Part shown: positions 7,983-15,919 of the stretch, piece after piece | How positions within the stretch are numbered: position 1 is the first letter of the stretch | How the letters are laid out: every line of letters starts with the position of its first letter | DNA from: Paenibacillus sp. JJ-100 | Lineage (GTDB): Bacteria > Bacillota > Bacilli > Paenibacillales > Paenibacillaceae | NCBI RefSeq assembly: GCF_948329825.1 | Contig: NZ_CAOJCM010000001.1 | Span: 1,178,001 to 1,242,000 of the forward strand | DNA: 64,000 nt | Direction of reading: 5' to 3' | Position numbers and translations under genes: made by a program | The notes under the pieces: model-generated | Databases searched by the model: none | Seen by the model: the letters and a program-made list of their open reading frames with translations, nothing else | Told to the model about the DNA's origin: nothing

Positions 7983-8405
7983 CTACGAGCTTGTTGCGTG
8001 CTCTCGGTCAGGAGCCAGTGTAATTTTATGAATGTTCTCCGTGCCGGCTTCGAGAGCCTTCTCGTAGTAACTGCGTTTATGTTCGATAACTTCCATTGTT
8101 CTTCGGAGTTCTTCCATCTGAGCCTCGACACGGGCTTTGCGTTCGGTAAACATGTTATATCTCTGCTTCAGGGTTGAGTCACCTTCAGAGCACCAAGCAA
8201 TAAATTCTCTGATATCTTTGATGGGCATCCCTGTCGCTTTCAAGCATTGAATGATTTTGAGGAAATCAATATCGGAGTCTTTGAATTGTCTGGTTCCAGT
8301 TGAATCTCTTTTGACGAAAGGCATGAGACCCTCTTTGTCATAGTAGCGTAATGTATACACCGTCAGATCTAATTTCTTGGCCACTTCACTAATAGAATAA
8401 GTCAT
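7983..8405 (-). CDS. adhR: MerR-family regulator, AdhR/NmlR-like
   Basis: A 140-residue MerR protein: winged HTH at residues 1-70 (YSISEVAKKLDLTVYTLRYY, then GLMPFVKR, GTRQF) followed by a long coiled-coil dimerisation helix. Cys54 (IIQCLKATG) sits where, from memory, B. subtilis AdhR has its conserved redox/aldehyde-reactive Cys52. No metal-binding cysteine cluster is present, which argues for a thiol-based aldehyde/electrophile sensor. The start is the ATG complementary to 8403-8405, with GAAAGGAAC upstream. It is divergent from the alcohol dehydrogenase gene, whose promoter has the 19-bp spacer and palindrome typical of MerR targets, and co-directional with the AraC gene downstream. The adhR symbol is by analogy. 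Confidence 0.8.
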   Translation of the reverse strand: MTYSISEVAKKLDLTVYTLRYYDKEGLMPFVKRDSTGTRQFKDSDIDFLKIIQCLKATGMPIKDIREFIAWCSEGDSTLKQRYNMFTERKARVEAQMEELRRTMEVIEHKRSYYEKALEAGTENIHKITLAPDREHATSS

Positions 8406-8485
8406 ATAGGGTTTGTTCCTTTCAGTTCTGGTCAGATTGAAATAAAAAAACCGGTATGGCACAGATCGTTCATTGATGCGAGTGA

Positions 8486-8515
8486 ATTCTATCACGGGGT
8501 GTGGAATGATGTCAA
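8486..8515 (-). promoter_or_regulatory. Promoter of the merR-araC operon
   Basis: On the minus strand: TTGACA (complement of 8510-8515), an 18-bp spacer and TAGAAT (complement of 8486-8491), a good sigma-A promoter about 80 bp before the MerR start. Confidence 0.65.
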
Positions 8516-8550
8516 AATGACTATTTTATAAAAAAATAACCTCAAAACAT

Positions 8551-8581
8551 TTGACCTAGAGTTAACTATAGGGCTTAAGAT
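8551..8581 (+). promoter_or_regulatory. MerR-type promoter/operator of the alcohol dehydrogenase gene
   Basis: TTGACC (8551-8556) and TAAGAT (8576-8581) are separated by 19 bp, two more than optimal, and the spacer holds the imperfect palindrome CCTAGAGTTAACTATAGG (8555-8572). An over-long spacer with an internal dyad is the hallmark of promoters that MerR proteins activate by DNA untwisting. Confidence 0.85.
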
Positions 8582-8616
8582 AAAGTGGATTCCAAATTCA
8601 TGAGGAGGTTATCACA

Positions 8617-9657
8617 TTGATTACAGCTAGAGCCAGAGCCGTGGACGGACCGGATCAAGCTTTTCGTTCCACAGAGATTAAACGCCGTGATTTGGATACC
8701 ACGGATGTATTAATTGAGATCAAATTCGCTGGCATATGTCACTCGGATATTCATACAGCTCATGGTGAGTGGGGACCTGTCAATTATCCTCTTGTACCAG
8801 GTCACGAAATTGCCGGGATCGTTACTGACGTAGGCAGTGGTGTATCCAAGTACAAAGTAGGTGACCGTGTGGGTGTTGGATGTATGGTGGATTCCTGCGG
8901 TGAATGTGAGAATTGCCGTAAAGGTGAAGAGCAGTACTGTCTGAAAGGTAACATTCCCACTTATGCTGGGGTAGACAAGTATGGTGAGCCCACCCAAGGT
9001 GGATACTCTACACATATCGTTGTAACCGAAGATTTTGTTGTCCGTATTCCAGACAATATAGAACTTGATGCAGCTGCACCGTTGCTCTGTGCCGGAATTA
9101 CCACGTACTCACCACTGCGCCACTGGGGTGCCGGTCCAGGTAAAAAAGTTGCTGTTGTTGGTATGGGTGGTCTGGGTCATATGGCGGTCAAAATCGCACA
9201 TGCCATGGGAGCCGAAGTTACGGTTCTATCCCAATCACTAAGTAAAAAACAAGATGGTTTGCAGTTTGGTGCAGATCATTATTACGCCACAAGTGAACCC
9301 GAAACGTTTGATAGATTAGCTGGAACCTTTGATCTAATTATTAATACGGTTAGTGCCAGCATTGACATCAATGCGTATTTCTCGCTGCTCACCTTGGATG
9401 GTACACTTGTTAATGTAGGGGCTCCACCTGAACCGCTTGCTGTGAATGTGTTCTCATTAATCGGCCATCGCCGTTCTTTTGCCGGTTCTATGATTGGCGG
9501 TATTCGTGAAACACAGGAAATGTTAGATTTCTGTGCAAAACATGATATTGCACCTCGTATTGAAGTGATATCTGCAGATCAGATTGATGAAGCATACAAG
9601 CGCGTTCTCGCTTCAGATGTGAAGTATCGATTTGTTATTGATACAAGCACGATTTAA
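8617..9657 (+). CDS. adhA: Zinc-dependent NAD(P) alcohol dehydrogenase (AdhA/YahK-like)
   Basis: A 346-residue medium-chain dehydrogenase/reductase, cinnamyl-alcohol-dehydrogenase type, reducing aldehydes to alcohols in the cytoplasm. Catalytic zinc ligands: Cys41 (AGICHSDIH) and His63 (VPGHEIAG). The structural zinc cluster is [15 protein letters not shown], and the Rossmann glycine motif is [11 protein letters not shown]. It starts at TTG 8617 with GAGGAGGT seven bases upstream and is preceded by a MerR-type promoter. The neighbouring MerR and AraC_N regulators and the aldo/keto reductase suggest detoxification of reactive aldehydes (formaldehyde or methylglyoxal in the B. subtilis AdhR system). 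The physiological substrate is not determined by the sequence. Confidence 0.92.
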   Translation: MITARARAVDGPDQAFRSTEIKRRDLDTTDVLIEIKFAGICHSDIHTAHGEWGPVNYPLVPGHEIAGIVTDVGSGVSKYKVGDRVGVGCMVDSCGECENCRKGEEQYCLKGNIPTYAGVDKYGEPTQGGYSTHIVVTEDFVVRIPDNIELDAAAPLLCAGITTYSPLRHWGAGPGKKVAVVGMGGLGHMAVKIAHAMGAEVTVLSQSLSKKQDGLQFGADHYYATSEPETFDRLAGTFDLIINTVSASIDINAYFSLLTLDGTLVNVGAPPEPLAVNVFSLIGHRRSFAGSMIGGIRETQEMLDFCAKHDIAPRIEVISADQIDEAYKRVLASDVKYRFVIDTSTI

Positions 9658-9735
9658 GAAGTCATAACGTAAGGATTATCCGAACATTAGTTCAATTGTT
9701 GTCATGTCATTCTCAAAAAAAGCACGTGAATATAA

Positions 9736-9767
9736 AGCCCTTTTTTCCGTAGAAGGAAAGAAGGGCT
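9736..9767. terminator. Terminator between adhA-like gene and convergent aldo/keto reductase
   Basis: Stem AGCCCTTTTTTCC / GGAAAGAAGGGCT with a short GTAGAA-type loop. The minus-strand reading ends in TTTAT, so it probably serves mainly the aldo/keto reductase, and adhA on the other strand. Confidence 0.7.
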
Positions 9768-9809
9768 CTCTTGGTTTATTGAGCTATGAATTTCAGAAAA
9801 CTATAACGG

Positions 9810-10790
9810 TTACTGAGCGCCCACAACCGCGTGAGGAATATAAGGTTCCTCCAAGTAAGTGATATCTTCTGAGGTCAGCTTCAGAGACAGTGCAGCGGTA
9901 GCGGTATCCAGATGTGTCTGCTTCGTTGCACCGATAATTGGAGCAGTCACGGTCTCTTTTTGCAGTAACCACGCAAGCGCAACATGCGTACGAGGTACCT
10001 GGTACTTTTCCGCTACTTCGGCTACCCGTTCCACGATAATACGATCAGCATCACTTGTAGCATCGTATTTGGACTTTTGTATTTCATCCGTTTCTGACCG
10101 ATGAGTCGTTATCGACCAGTCTCTTGTTAATCTGCCTGAAGCGAGCGGGCTGTAAGGAGTGACACCGATTTTTTCTTCTTTGCAGAGAGGGAGCATCTCA
10201 CGTTCCTCTTCACGGTAAATCAGATTCAAGTGATTCTGCATGGAGACAAACTTGGTCCAACCGTTCTTCTCGGCTACATGTAGCGCCTTCTGAAACTGCC
10301 AAGCAAACATGGCGGAGGCGCCAATATATCTTGCTTTACCGGATTTCACAACATCGTGTAGTGCTTCCATCGTTTCTTCTATAGGCGTGTTGTAATCCCA
10401 TCTGTGAATGATATAGAGGTCAACATAATCGGTTTCAAGCCGTTTAAGACTCTTATCAATTTCACTCATAATTGCTTTTCGAGATAAGCCTGAACCATTC
10501 GGACCTTCATGCATCTTGCCATGAACTTTGGTTGCGATTACAACTTCATCCCGGTTAGCGTAGTCTTTTAATGCCCGTCCCAGATATTCTTCACTCGTAC
10601 CGAGAGAGTAGACATTAGCTGTGTCAAAGAAGTTAATGCCAAGCTCCAGTGCACTTTTAATAATGGAACGAGAGTCTTCTTCGTTGAGAACCCACTGGTG
10701 AATCCATTTGCTGGCGTCTCCAAAGCCCATACATCCTAAACATAATCGAGATACATCGAGTCCTGTGTTTCCAAGTTTTACATATTCCAT
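9810..10790 (-). CDS. Aldo/keto reductase, YajO-like
   Basis: A 326-residue NADPH-dependent (beta/alpha)8-barrel oxidoreductase. The catalytic tetrad is visible: Asp56 and Tyr61 in FFDTANVYS, Lys88 in VIATKVHG, His129 in LYIIHRWD; the C-terminal cofactor loop reads TAPIIGATKQTHLD. The opening, LGNTGLDVSRLCLGCMGFGD, is close to E. coli YajO and related AKRs. The start is the ATG complementary to 10788-10790; AAAGGAA lies 12 bases upstream, and an in-frame GTG three codons earlier is possible. It is convergent with the alcohol dehydrogenase. By context it reduces carbonyl compounds as part of the aldehyde-response locus, but the substrate is unknown. Confidence 0.88.
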   Translation of the reverse strand: MEYVKLGNTGLDVSRLCLGCMGFGDASKWIHQWVLNEEDSRSIIKSALELGINFFDTANVYSLGTSEEYLGRALKDYANRDEVVIATKVHGKMHEGPNGSGLSRKAIMSEIDKSLKRLETDYVDLYIIHRWDYNTPIEETMEALHDVVKSGKARYIGASAMFAWQFQKALHVAEKNGWTKFVSMQNHLNLIYREEEREMLPLCKEEKIGVTPYSPLASGRLTRDWSITTHRSETDEIQKSKYDATSDADRIIVERVAEVAEKYQVPRTHVALAWLLQKETVTAPIIGATKQTHLDTATAALSLKLTSEDITYLEEPYIPHAVVGAQ

Positions 10791-11828
10791 CGTGATCACA
10801 TTTCCTTTCTTTTGAAAAGTACGTAGAGGTAAGATCAAATGGTTGTCCTGTGTTCTATTATGTCATGGGTTTGAAGTGAAGCTGTAGTTTAATTCAATCA
10901 AAAGATTGCCTGATCCGATCAAAACTAAAAATTGAAGGTTACTTTTTAGAAGAATCCATAGTCCTTTCGTAAGTGAAATTGTGTAATATTCTGCAAACGT
11001 ATGAGGCGAATGATTATTCAAATAAATGATATCAATATTCATTATATTACACTGTATTACATTGAGAATTGCATTCAATGAGGGCCTTTGATGTTTAAAA
11101 AGTGATGATTCTTCACAATTAAACGATGTACATTCTAAGATCTGCTAATGTGGAGTTAATATTCAACTTTAGTTGAAGAACATATGACCAAGCCTTAAGT
11201 AAAATAGTATATGGTCTGTTCAATTTAGTTCGAATAAGTTCTAAATAAAATTAAAAATTAATTTTAGAATATCCCTTGATTTTTCAAGAAAGAGCTGATA
11301 GTGTAATACCTGTGATTTTGGAAAGTTGATTTATCAATATGAATTAGAGCTTTCCAGCAGATAATTTTGACCACTTCAACCATGGAGTTAAGGCCATACG
11401 GACAGCCGGGTCAAATGCCGATTGGCAACTCATGTTGCCTTATTGATTGAGTTCAAAGCTCAAATTTTATAAGTTGGTTACTTTACAACCAGTGCATCTG
11501 CACATCAACTTGTGAAACGGTCAATAAGAGTGGTAAAGGCGAATTATTTGCTATATAGACTCTGATCCAGTATTGATATACATGAAGAAGCTTTCCGCCG
11601 AAGGAGTTATTGTGGACTTTTTTGGTCATGGAGTCTTCACGTCTTTTTTATGATGTATATCGACAAGCAAGTGTGATGGTGTGCGCAAATGCGACATTTT
11701 TCACCTTGCTTTTTTTATTTTTTCGGAGTGGGTGGGCGTTGCATAATGAAACATTTCAAAGCGCTTTTGATATCGGAATTTTAGAACAAAACAAAAAATC
11801 CTAATTATGGGGATAGGAGAATGAGTAC
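10791..11828. other. 1 kb AT-rich region without a convincing gene
   Basis: Contains only short, low-complexity open frames (for example 10863-11078 minus and 11610-11804 plus) with no recognisable domain and no good ribosome site. The last 150 bp presumably carry the promoter and leader of the polyamine genes. A cre-like core AAAGCGCTTT lies at about 11758-11767 but matches the cre consensus poorly outside the core. A GGAAAG / CTTTCC pair at about 11320-11355 and short TTTGACCACTT / GTGGACTTTTTTGGTC stretches near 11370 and 11611 may be decayed mobile-element ends, but nothing can be identified. Confidence 0.6.
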
Positions 11829-13073
11829 ATGGGAAAAGCACTAATCATCGGCGCCGGCGGCGTCGCTTCTGTAGCAGTACACAAATGCGTTCAAAACAGC
11901 GAGGTTTTTGAAGAAATTTGTATCGCAAGCCGTACAAAATCCAAATGTGACGATCTGAAAGCAAAATTGGATGGCGGCAAAACGAAGATTTCCACAGCAC
12001 AAGTGGACGCGGATAATGTTGAAGAGCTGATCGCATTGATTAATGAGTTCAAGCCAGATATCGTTATGAACCTGGCGCTGCCATATCAGGATCTTACGAT
12101 CATGGATGCATGCTTGGCTACAAAAACTCACTATATGGATACAGCAAACTATGAGCCGGAAGATACGGCGAAATTTGAATATAGCTGGCAATGGGACTAC
12201 AAAGAGCGTTTTGAAAAAGCAGGTATTACTGCACTGCTGGGTAGCGGATTTGACCCGGGTGTAACTGGCGTATTTTCTGCATACGCGTTGAAGCACTATT
12301 TTGACGAAATTGAATATATCGATATTCTGGACTGCAATGGTGGCGACCACGGTTACCCGTTTGCAACAAACTTCAACCCTGAGATCAACATTCGTGAAGT
12401 CTCCGCGAACGGAAGATACTGGGAGAACGGTGAATGGATCGAAACCAAGCCGATGGAAATCAAACGTGTCTACAACTTCAAAGAAGTCGGCGAAAAAGAT
12501 ATGTACCTGTTGTACCATGAAGAGCTGGAGTCCCTGGCGAAAAATATCCCTGGCTTGAAACGTATCCGTTTCTTTATGACTTTTGGTCAAAGCTATCTGA
12601 CTCACCTGAAAGCTCTGGAAAACGTAGGCATGACTTCGATTGAGCCAATTGAGTTCGAAGGTAAACAAATCATTCCTTTGCAATTCCTGAAAGCAGTTCT
12701 GCCTGATCCAGCATCTCTTGGACCTCGTACGGTAGGTAAAACGAACATCGGTTGTATCTTCAAAGGTAAAAAAGATGGTCAAGACAAAACGTACTATGTA
12801 TACAACATCTGTGATCACCAAGAGTGCTACAGAGAAGTAGGTTCCCAAGCGATCTCCTACACGACAGGTGTTCCTGCCATGATCGGTGCAGCAATGGTGA
12901 TGACAGGCAAATGGAACAAACCAGGCGTATACAACGTGGAAGAGTTCGATCCGGATCCATTCATGGAAGAACTGAACAAATGGGGCCTTCCTTGGGTAGA
13001 AGACTTCAACCCAGTTCTGGTGGATGAGCTGCCAGAAGAGTCCAAGTCCAAAGAATCGGAGCTTGTTCGCTAA
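11829..13073 (+). CDS. Carboxynorspermidine/carboxyspermidine dehydrogenase (saccharopine dehydrogenase family)
   Basis: Condenses aspartate semialdehyde with a diamine (1,3-diaminopropane or putrescine) using NADPH to give carboxynorspermidine or carboxyspermidine. The protein has 414 residues: N-terminal Rossmann motif ALIIGAGGVASVAVHK, SRTKSKC at the cofactor pocket, then MNLALPYQDLTIMDACLATK, LGSGFDPGVTGVFSAYA, and a C-terminal substrate domain with YVYNICDHQECY. The start ATG has GGATAGGAGAA upstream. It is followed one base later by nspC, the decarboxylase of the same pathway, which fixes the assignment over true saccharopine dehydrogenase. This pathway replaces the S-adenosylmethionine-dependent SpeE/SpeD route in many bacteria. 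Confidence 0.92.
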   Translation: MGKALIIGAGGVASVAVHKCVQNSEVFEEICIASRTKSKCDDLKAKLDGGKTKISTAQVDADNVEELIALINEFKPDIVMNLALPYQDLTIMDACLATKTHYMDTANYEPEDTAKFEYSWQWDYKERFEKAGITALLGSGFDPGVTGVFSAYALKHYFDEIEYIDILDCNGGDHGYPFATNFNPEINIREVSANGRYWENGEWIETKPMEIKRVYNFKEVGEKDMYLLYHEELESLAKNIPGLKRIRFFMTFGQSYLTHLKALENVGMTSIEPIEFEGKQIIPLQFLKAVLPDPASLGPRTVGKTNIGCIFKGKKDGQDKTYYVYNICDHQECYREVGSQAISYTTGVPAMIGAAMVMTGKWNKPGVYNVEEFDPDPFMEELNKWGLPWVEDFNPVLVDELPEESKSKESELVR

Positions 13074-13074
13074 G

Positions 13075-14202
13075 ATGCGATTTGAGCAATTACCGACACC
13101 CTGTTTCGTTGTTGACGAAGGTCTGATTGAAAAAAATCTGAAAATCCTGAACGGTGTAATGCAACGTACAGGTGCGAAAATCATACTCGCGCAAAAGGCA
13201 TTCTCCATGACCGCGATGTATCCGCTCATTGGTGAATATCTCAGCGGTGCAACCGCGAGTGGATTGTACGAAGCTCGCCTGGGACACGAAGAGATGGGCA
13301 AAGAGAATCATGTCTTTGCTCCAGCGTATCGTGAGGAAGAGATGGATGAGATTATTTCGATCTGTGATCATATCATCTTCAACTCTTTCTCCCAACTGGC
13401 AAAATTCAAGGATAAAGCACTGCAAGCTGGTCGCAAAGTTGGCTTGCGTGTCAATCCGGAGTGCTCGACACAGGAAGGACACGAGATCTATGATCCGTGT
13501 TCTCCAGGCTCACGCTTTGGCGCCAAGCAGGAAGACTTCCGTGCAGAACTGCTCGAAGGTGTATCTGGACTGCATTTTCATACCCTGTGTCAGCAAAACT
13601 CGGACGATCTGGAAACAACACTGAATGCAGTGGTTGAGAAGTTCGGACAGTGGTTGCCACAGATGGAATGGATCAACTTCGGCGGAGGACATCATATTAC
13701 CCGTGAAGATTATGATATCCCAAGACTGGAAGCATGTATTAAACGGATGCAAAATGAGTATGGTCTGGAAGTATATCTGGAGCCGGGTGAAGCAGTTGCC
13801 CTGAATGCAGGTTACTTGGTAACTTCCGTACTGGATTTCCATAAGAATGGCATAGATATCGCTATTCTGGACACTTCCGCAACTTGCCATATGCCAGATG
13901 TTCTGGAGATGCCATATCGTCCGCCGTTGATCGGATCTGGAGAAGCGGGCGAGAAAGCATATCTCTATCGACTGGGCGGCCAAACATGTCTGTCTGGTGA
14001 CGTGATTGGCGATTACTCCTTCGATGAGCCTCTGAAAGAAGGTGACCGTCTTGTGTTTGAAGACATGGCGATTTACTCCATGGTCAAAACAAACACGTTC
14101 AACGGTATGCCACTGCCAGCCATTGCGGTAAAACGCAAAGATGGCGATTGTGAAATTGTGCGGGAATTCGGATATCAGGATTTCAAAATGCGTTTGGCTT
14201 AA
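13075..14202 (+). CDS. nspC: Carboxynorspermidine/carboxyspermidine decarboxylase
   Basis: A PLP enzyme of alanine-racemase fold (fold III), 375 residues. It removes the carboxylate from carboxynorspermidine or carboxyspermidine to yield norspermidine or spermidine. The PLP lysine lies in ILAQKAFSM near the N-terminus; GLHFHTLCQQN, INFGGGHHIT and VYLEPGEAV bind the phosphate and substrate, and the partner-subunit catalytic Cys is in DTSATCHMPDVLEMPYRPP. The ATG at 13075 comes one base after the upstream stop, with no strong ribosome site of its own, so translational coupling is likely. Which polyamine is made cannot be read from the sequence. Confidence 0.95.
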   Translation: MRFEQLPTPCFVVDEGLIEKNLKILNGVMQRTGAKIILAQKAFSMTAMYPLIGEYLSGATASGLYEARLGHEEMGKENHVFAPAYREEEMDEIISICDHIIFNSFSQLAKFKDKALQAGRKVGLRVNPECSTQEGHEIYDPCSPGSRFGAKQEDFRAELLEGVSGLHFHTLCQQNSDDLETTLNAVVEKFGQWLPQMEWINFGGGHHITREDYDIPRLEACIKRMQNEYGLEVYLEPGEAVALNAGYLVTSVLDFHKNGIDIAILDTSATCHMPDVLEMPYRPPLIGSGEAGEKAYLYRLGGQTCLSGDVIGDYSFDEPLKEGDRLVFEDMAIYSMVKTNTFNGMPLPAIAVKRKDGDCEIVREFGYQDFKMRLA

Positions 14203-14284
14203 TACTGTAGTCTTAACAAAAGATATTACAGTTATTATAATAGATATGAATTCGATATAAGCATACAGTCAGATACAAGATCAG

Positions 14285-14328
14285 AGCTGTTCCAGGTCAC
14301 AACGATGTGACTAGGAACAGCTTTTTTT
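14285..14328 (+). terminator. Terminator after nspC
   Basis: Long stem AGCTGTTCC-A-GGTCAC / GTGACT-A-GGAACAGCT closed by AACGAT and followed by TTTTTTT. Confidence 0.95.
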
Positions 14329-14446
14329 GAATTTTGAGGCTCTTCTAGGTGAAGTGAAGTAAGATCTCACTGCTTTTGAGGAATAATGCTATAGAGTAGG
14401 TGGTTTGCACAGCTAATAACAGCTATTGAGAAAGAAACTCTATTGC

Positions 14447-14463
14447 CAAATATGTGATATTTG
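14447..14463. promoter_or_regulatory. Palindrome within the putative yitT-like promoter
   Basis: CAAATAT-GTG-ATATTTG is a perfect 7-bp inverted repeat. It fills the space between a TTGCCA (14443-14448) and a TATAGA (14465-14470), the layout of a repressor site in a promoter. Apart from this and the nspC terminator, the 14203-14526 gap holds nothing I recognise. Confidence 0.4.
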
Positions 14464-14526
14464 TTATAGACTATTTTATGTTTGTTCATTTTAATGTTGT
14501 TCAACGCTTATCTAGGGGGAAATGGA

Positions 14527-15399
14527 ATGCATCAAAAAAAAGTGAAAAAGTCAAACCAACTTAAAGTCCTCTCCAAAGTTTTGCTGATCATTATCGGAGG
14601 ATTCATTACAGCATATGGCCTGGATGCCATATTGATTCCAAATCAGGTGTCTGATGGTGGGGTTACAGGTCTGAGTATCGTAGGCTCAACTCTGTTCGGT
14701 CTTCCGCTGGGCTTGCTGATCGGATTATTGAACATCCCGTTTGTATGGCTTGGTTACAAGCAGATTGGTAAAAGCTTTGCGTTTTACTCCATCATTGGTA
14801 TTACCTCACTCGCCATTAGCGCAAGTCTGATGCACCATGTGCCGACCATTATTAAAGGAGATACGCTGCTGGTTACCGTTGTAGGCGGGATCATCATCGG
14901 TTTTGGTATGGGTCTTGCTTTGCGTAACGGTGGAGCATTGGACGGGATCGATATGCTGGCCGTGTTGTTATCTCGTAAGCTACCCTTCGGAACGAGTGAT
15001 TTGATTCTCTTTTTGAATATGTTTGTATTTATCATCGTTTCGACCATATTTGGTCTGCAAGGAGCGATATTGTCAGGGTTAGCCTATTTTATTGCTTCCA
15101 AAGTGATACATATTGTTGAAGAAGGATTGAGTGGATCTAAGACATTTAAAATCATTACGACACAACCCGAGATTATGGTGGAGACCATTCGTGATCGTCT
15201 TGGACGTGGTGCAACGTATACCGAAGCGTATGGAGGATACTCCAACGAGCAGTTTAAGGAAATCACATGTATAATTAACCGTTTGGAAGAAAGTAAAATT
15301 AAAGATATTATTAGCGAGATTGATCCGACAGCTTTTGTAGTTGTTTACGATGTGGCGGAAGTAAGAGGCGGCAACTTCAAGAAAAGGGATATCCACTAA
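14527..15399 (+). CDS. YitT/YpjC-family membrane protein with C-terminal DUF2179
   Basis: About 290 residues. Five or so hydrophobic helices in the first 200 residues (IIIGGFITAYGLDAILIPNQ, the family-typical GGVTGLS, LPLGLLIGLLNIPFVWLGY, GMGLALRNGGALDGIDMLA) are followed by the soluble DUF2179 domain (FKIITTQPEIMVETIRDRLG, GATYTEAYGGY, CIINRLEESKIKDIISEIDP, FVVVYDVAEVRGGNFKKRD). ATG 14527 is chosen because AGGGGGA sits six bases upstream; an in-frame ATG at 14482 has no ribosome site. The family is widespread in Firmicutes with several paralogues per genome, and its transport or sensing role is not established. Monocistronic. Confidence 0.88.
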   Translation: MHQKKVKKSNQLKVLSKVLLIIIGGFITAYGLDAILIPNQVSDGGVTGLSIVGSTLFGLPLGLLIGLLNIPFVWLGYKQIGKSFAFYSIIGITSLAISASLMHHVPTIIKGDTLLVTVVGGIIIGFGMGLALRNGGALDGIDMLAVLLSRKLPFGTSDLILFLNMFVFIIVSTIFGLQGAILSGLAYFIASKVIHIVEEGLSGSKTFKIITTQPEIMVETIRDRLGRGATYTEAYGGYSNEQFKEITCIINRLEESKIKDIISEIDPTAFVVVYDVAEVRGGNFKKRDIH

Positions 15400-15400
15400 T

Positions 15401-15438
15401 AAAAGCGTTGATAAGATAATCTCTTGTCAGCGCTTTTT
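15401..15438 (+). terminator. Terminator after yitT-like gene
   Basis: AAAAGCGTTGATAAGA / TCTTGTCAGCGCTTTT stem (two wobble or mismatch pairs), TAATC loop, T run. Confidence 0.85.
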
Positions 15439-15542
15439 CCTTTCTCTGGTTGAAGAATGAGACCGTGCATAAGTGCTGCTTGCTTATGGAAAACTTATGT
15501 AGTATCAAGAAATACATGATCTATAATGAGGAGGTTAGTGTA

Positions 15543-15731
15543 ATGACGAAGCAGGATCCGCAGGAACTACTGAAGCAAAAGCATGAACAAGACGAACACA
15601 AAAGACAGTTCACCAATTTCTCCCGTGCTGTATCCGGTCATAGTGAGATGGAGGCGGGCCAGGAATTTAGTCAGGATCATGTGACGGATGACCAAAACCG
15701 AATGAAATCGGTTGAGAATAAAAGAGCATGA
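15543..15731 (+). CDS. Small hydrophilic protein of unknown function
   Basis: 62 residues, no hydrophobic segment, rich in Lys, Glu, Gln and Asp (MTKQDPQELLKQKHEQDEHK at the N-terminus), predicted helical. ATG 15543 is preceded by ATGAGGAGGTTAGTGTA, an excellent ribosome site, so the gene is likely real despite its size; the open frame upstream of that ATG (to 15450) is not supported. It is a separate unit between two terminators. I do not recognise a family. Its composition resembles small stress- or spore-associated proteins of Bacillales, but that is only a resemblance. Confidence 0.65.
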   Translation: MTKQDPQELLKQKHEQDEHKRQFTNFSRAVSGHSEMEAGQEFSQDHVTDDQNRMKSVENKRA

Positions 15732-15753
15732 ATTCAGTTTAACCCTCACTGCA

Positions 15754-15785
15754 AGCTGATCCGGCAACGGATTAGCTTTTTTTAT
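15754..15785 (+). terminator. Terminator after the small protein gene
   Basis: AGCTGATCCG-GCAA-CGGATTAGCT stem-loop (one G-T pair) followed by TTTTTTTATTTTT. Confidence 0.9.
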
Positions 15786-15919
15786 TTTTTATCAACTTCA
15801 TCAAGCTAGTCAACAGGTTCAAAAGGCCGTATAGTATTATATGTAAAACGGAAAAAAGTATATTTCACTCGTGCCATAGCGCACACGGATAAAAATCGAT
15901 ATAAAAAGGATGGGGAAAC

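Noticed and set aside
10863..11078. 71-codon minus-strand open frame in the 1 kb gap
   Set aside because: AT-rich, no ribosome site, no recognisable sequence; consistent with chance.
11360..11640. Possible IS21-like element remnant
   Set aside because: Only two short stretches resemble element ends; no transposase fragment, target duplication or complete inverted repeat could be found by eye.
11610..11804. 64-codon + strand open frame before the polyamine genes
   Set aside because: Starts without a convincing ribosome site and lies in the probable promoter and leader of the dehydrogenase gene. A hydrophobic stretch alone is not enough to call a gene.
11829..13073. True saccharopine dehydrogenase of lysine metabolism
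   Set aside because: The one-base linkage to nspC and the family sequence point to carboxynorspermidine/carboxyspermidine synthesis.
11841..13301. 486-codon open frame on the minus strand
   Set aside because: It lies antisense to the conserved dehydrogenase and start of nspC, has no domain resemblance, and its composition (rich in Phe, Cys, Arg and His) is what the reverse frame of a normal gene gives.
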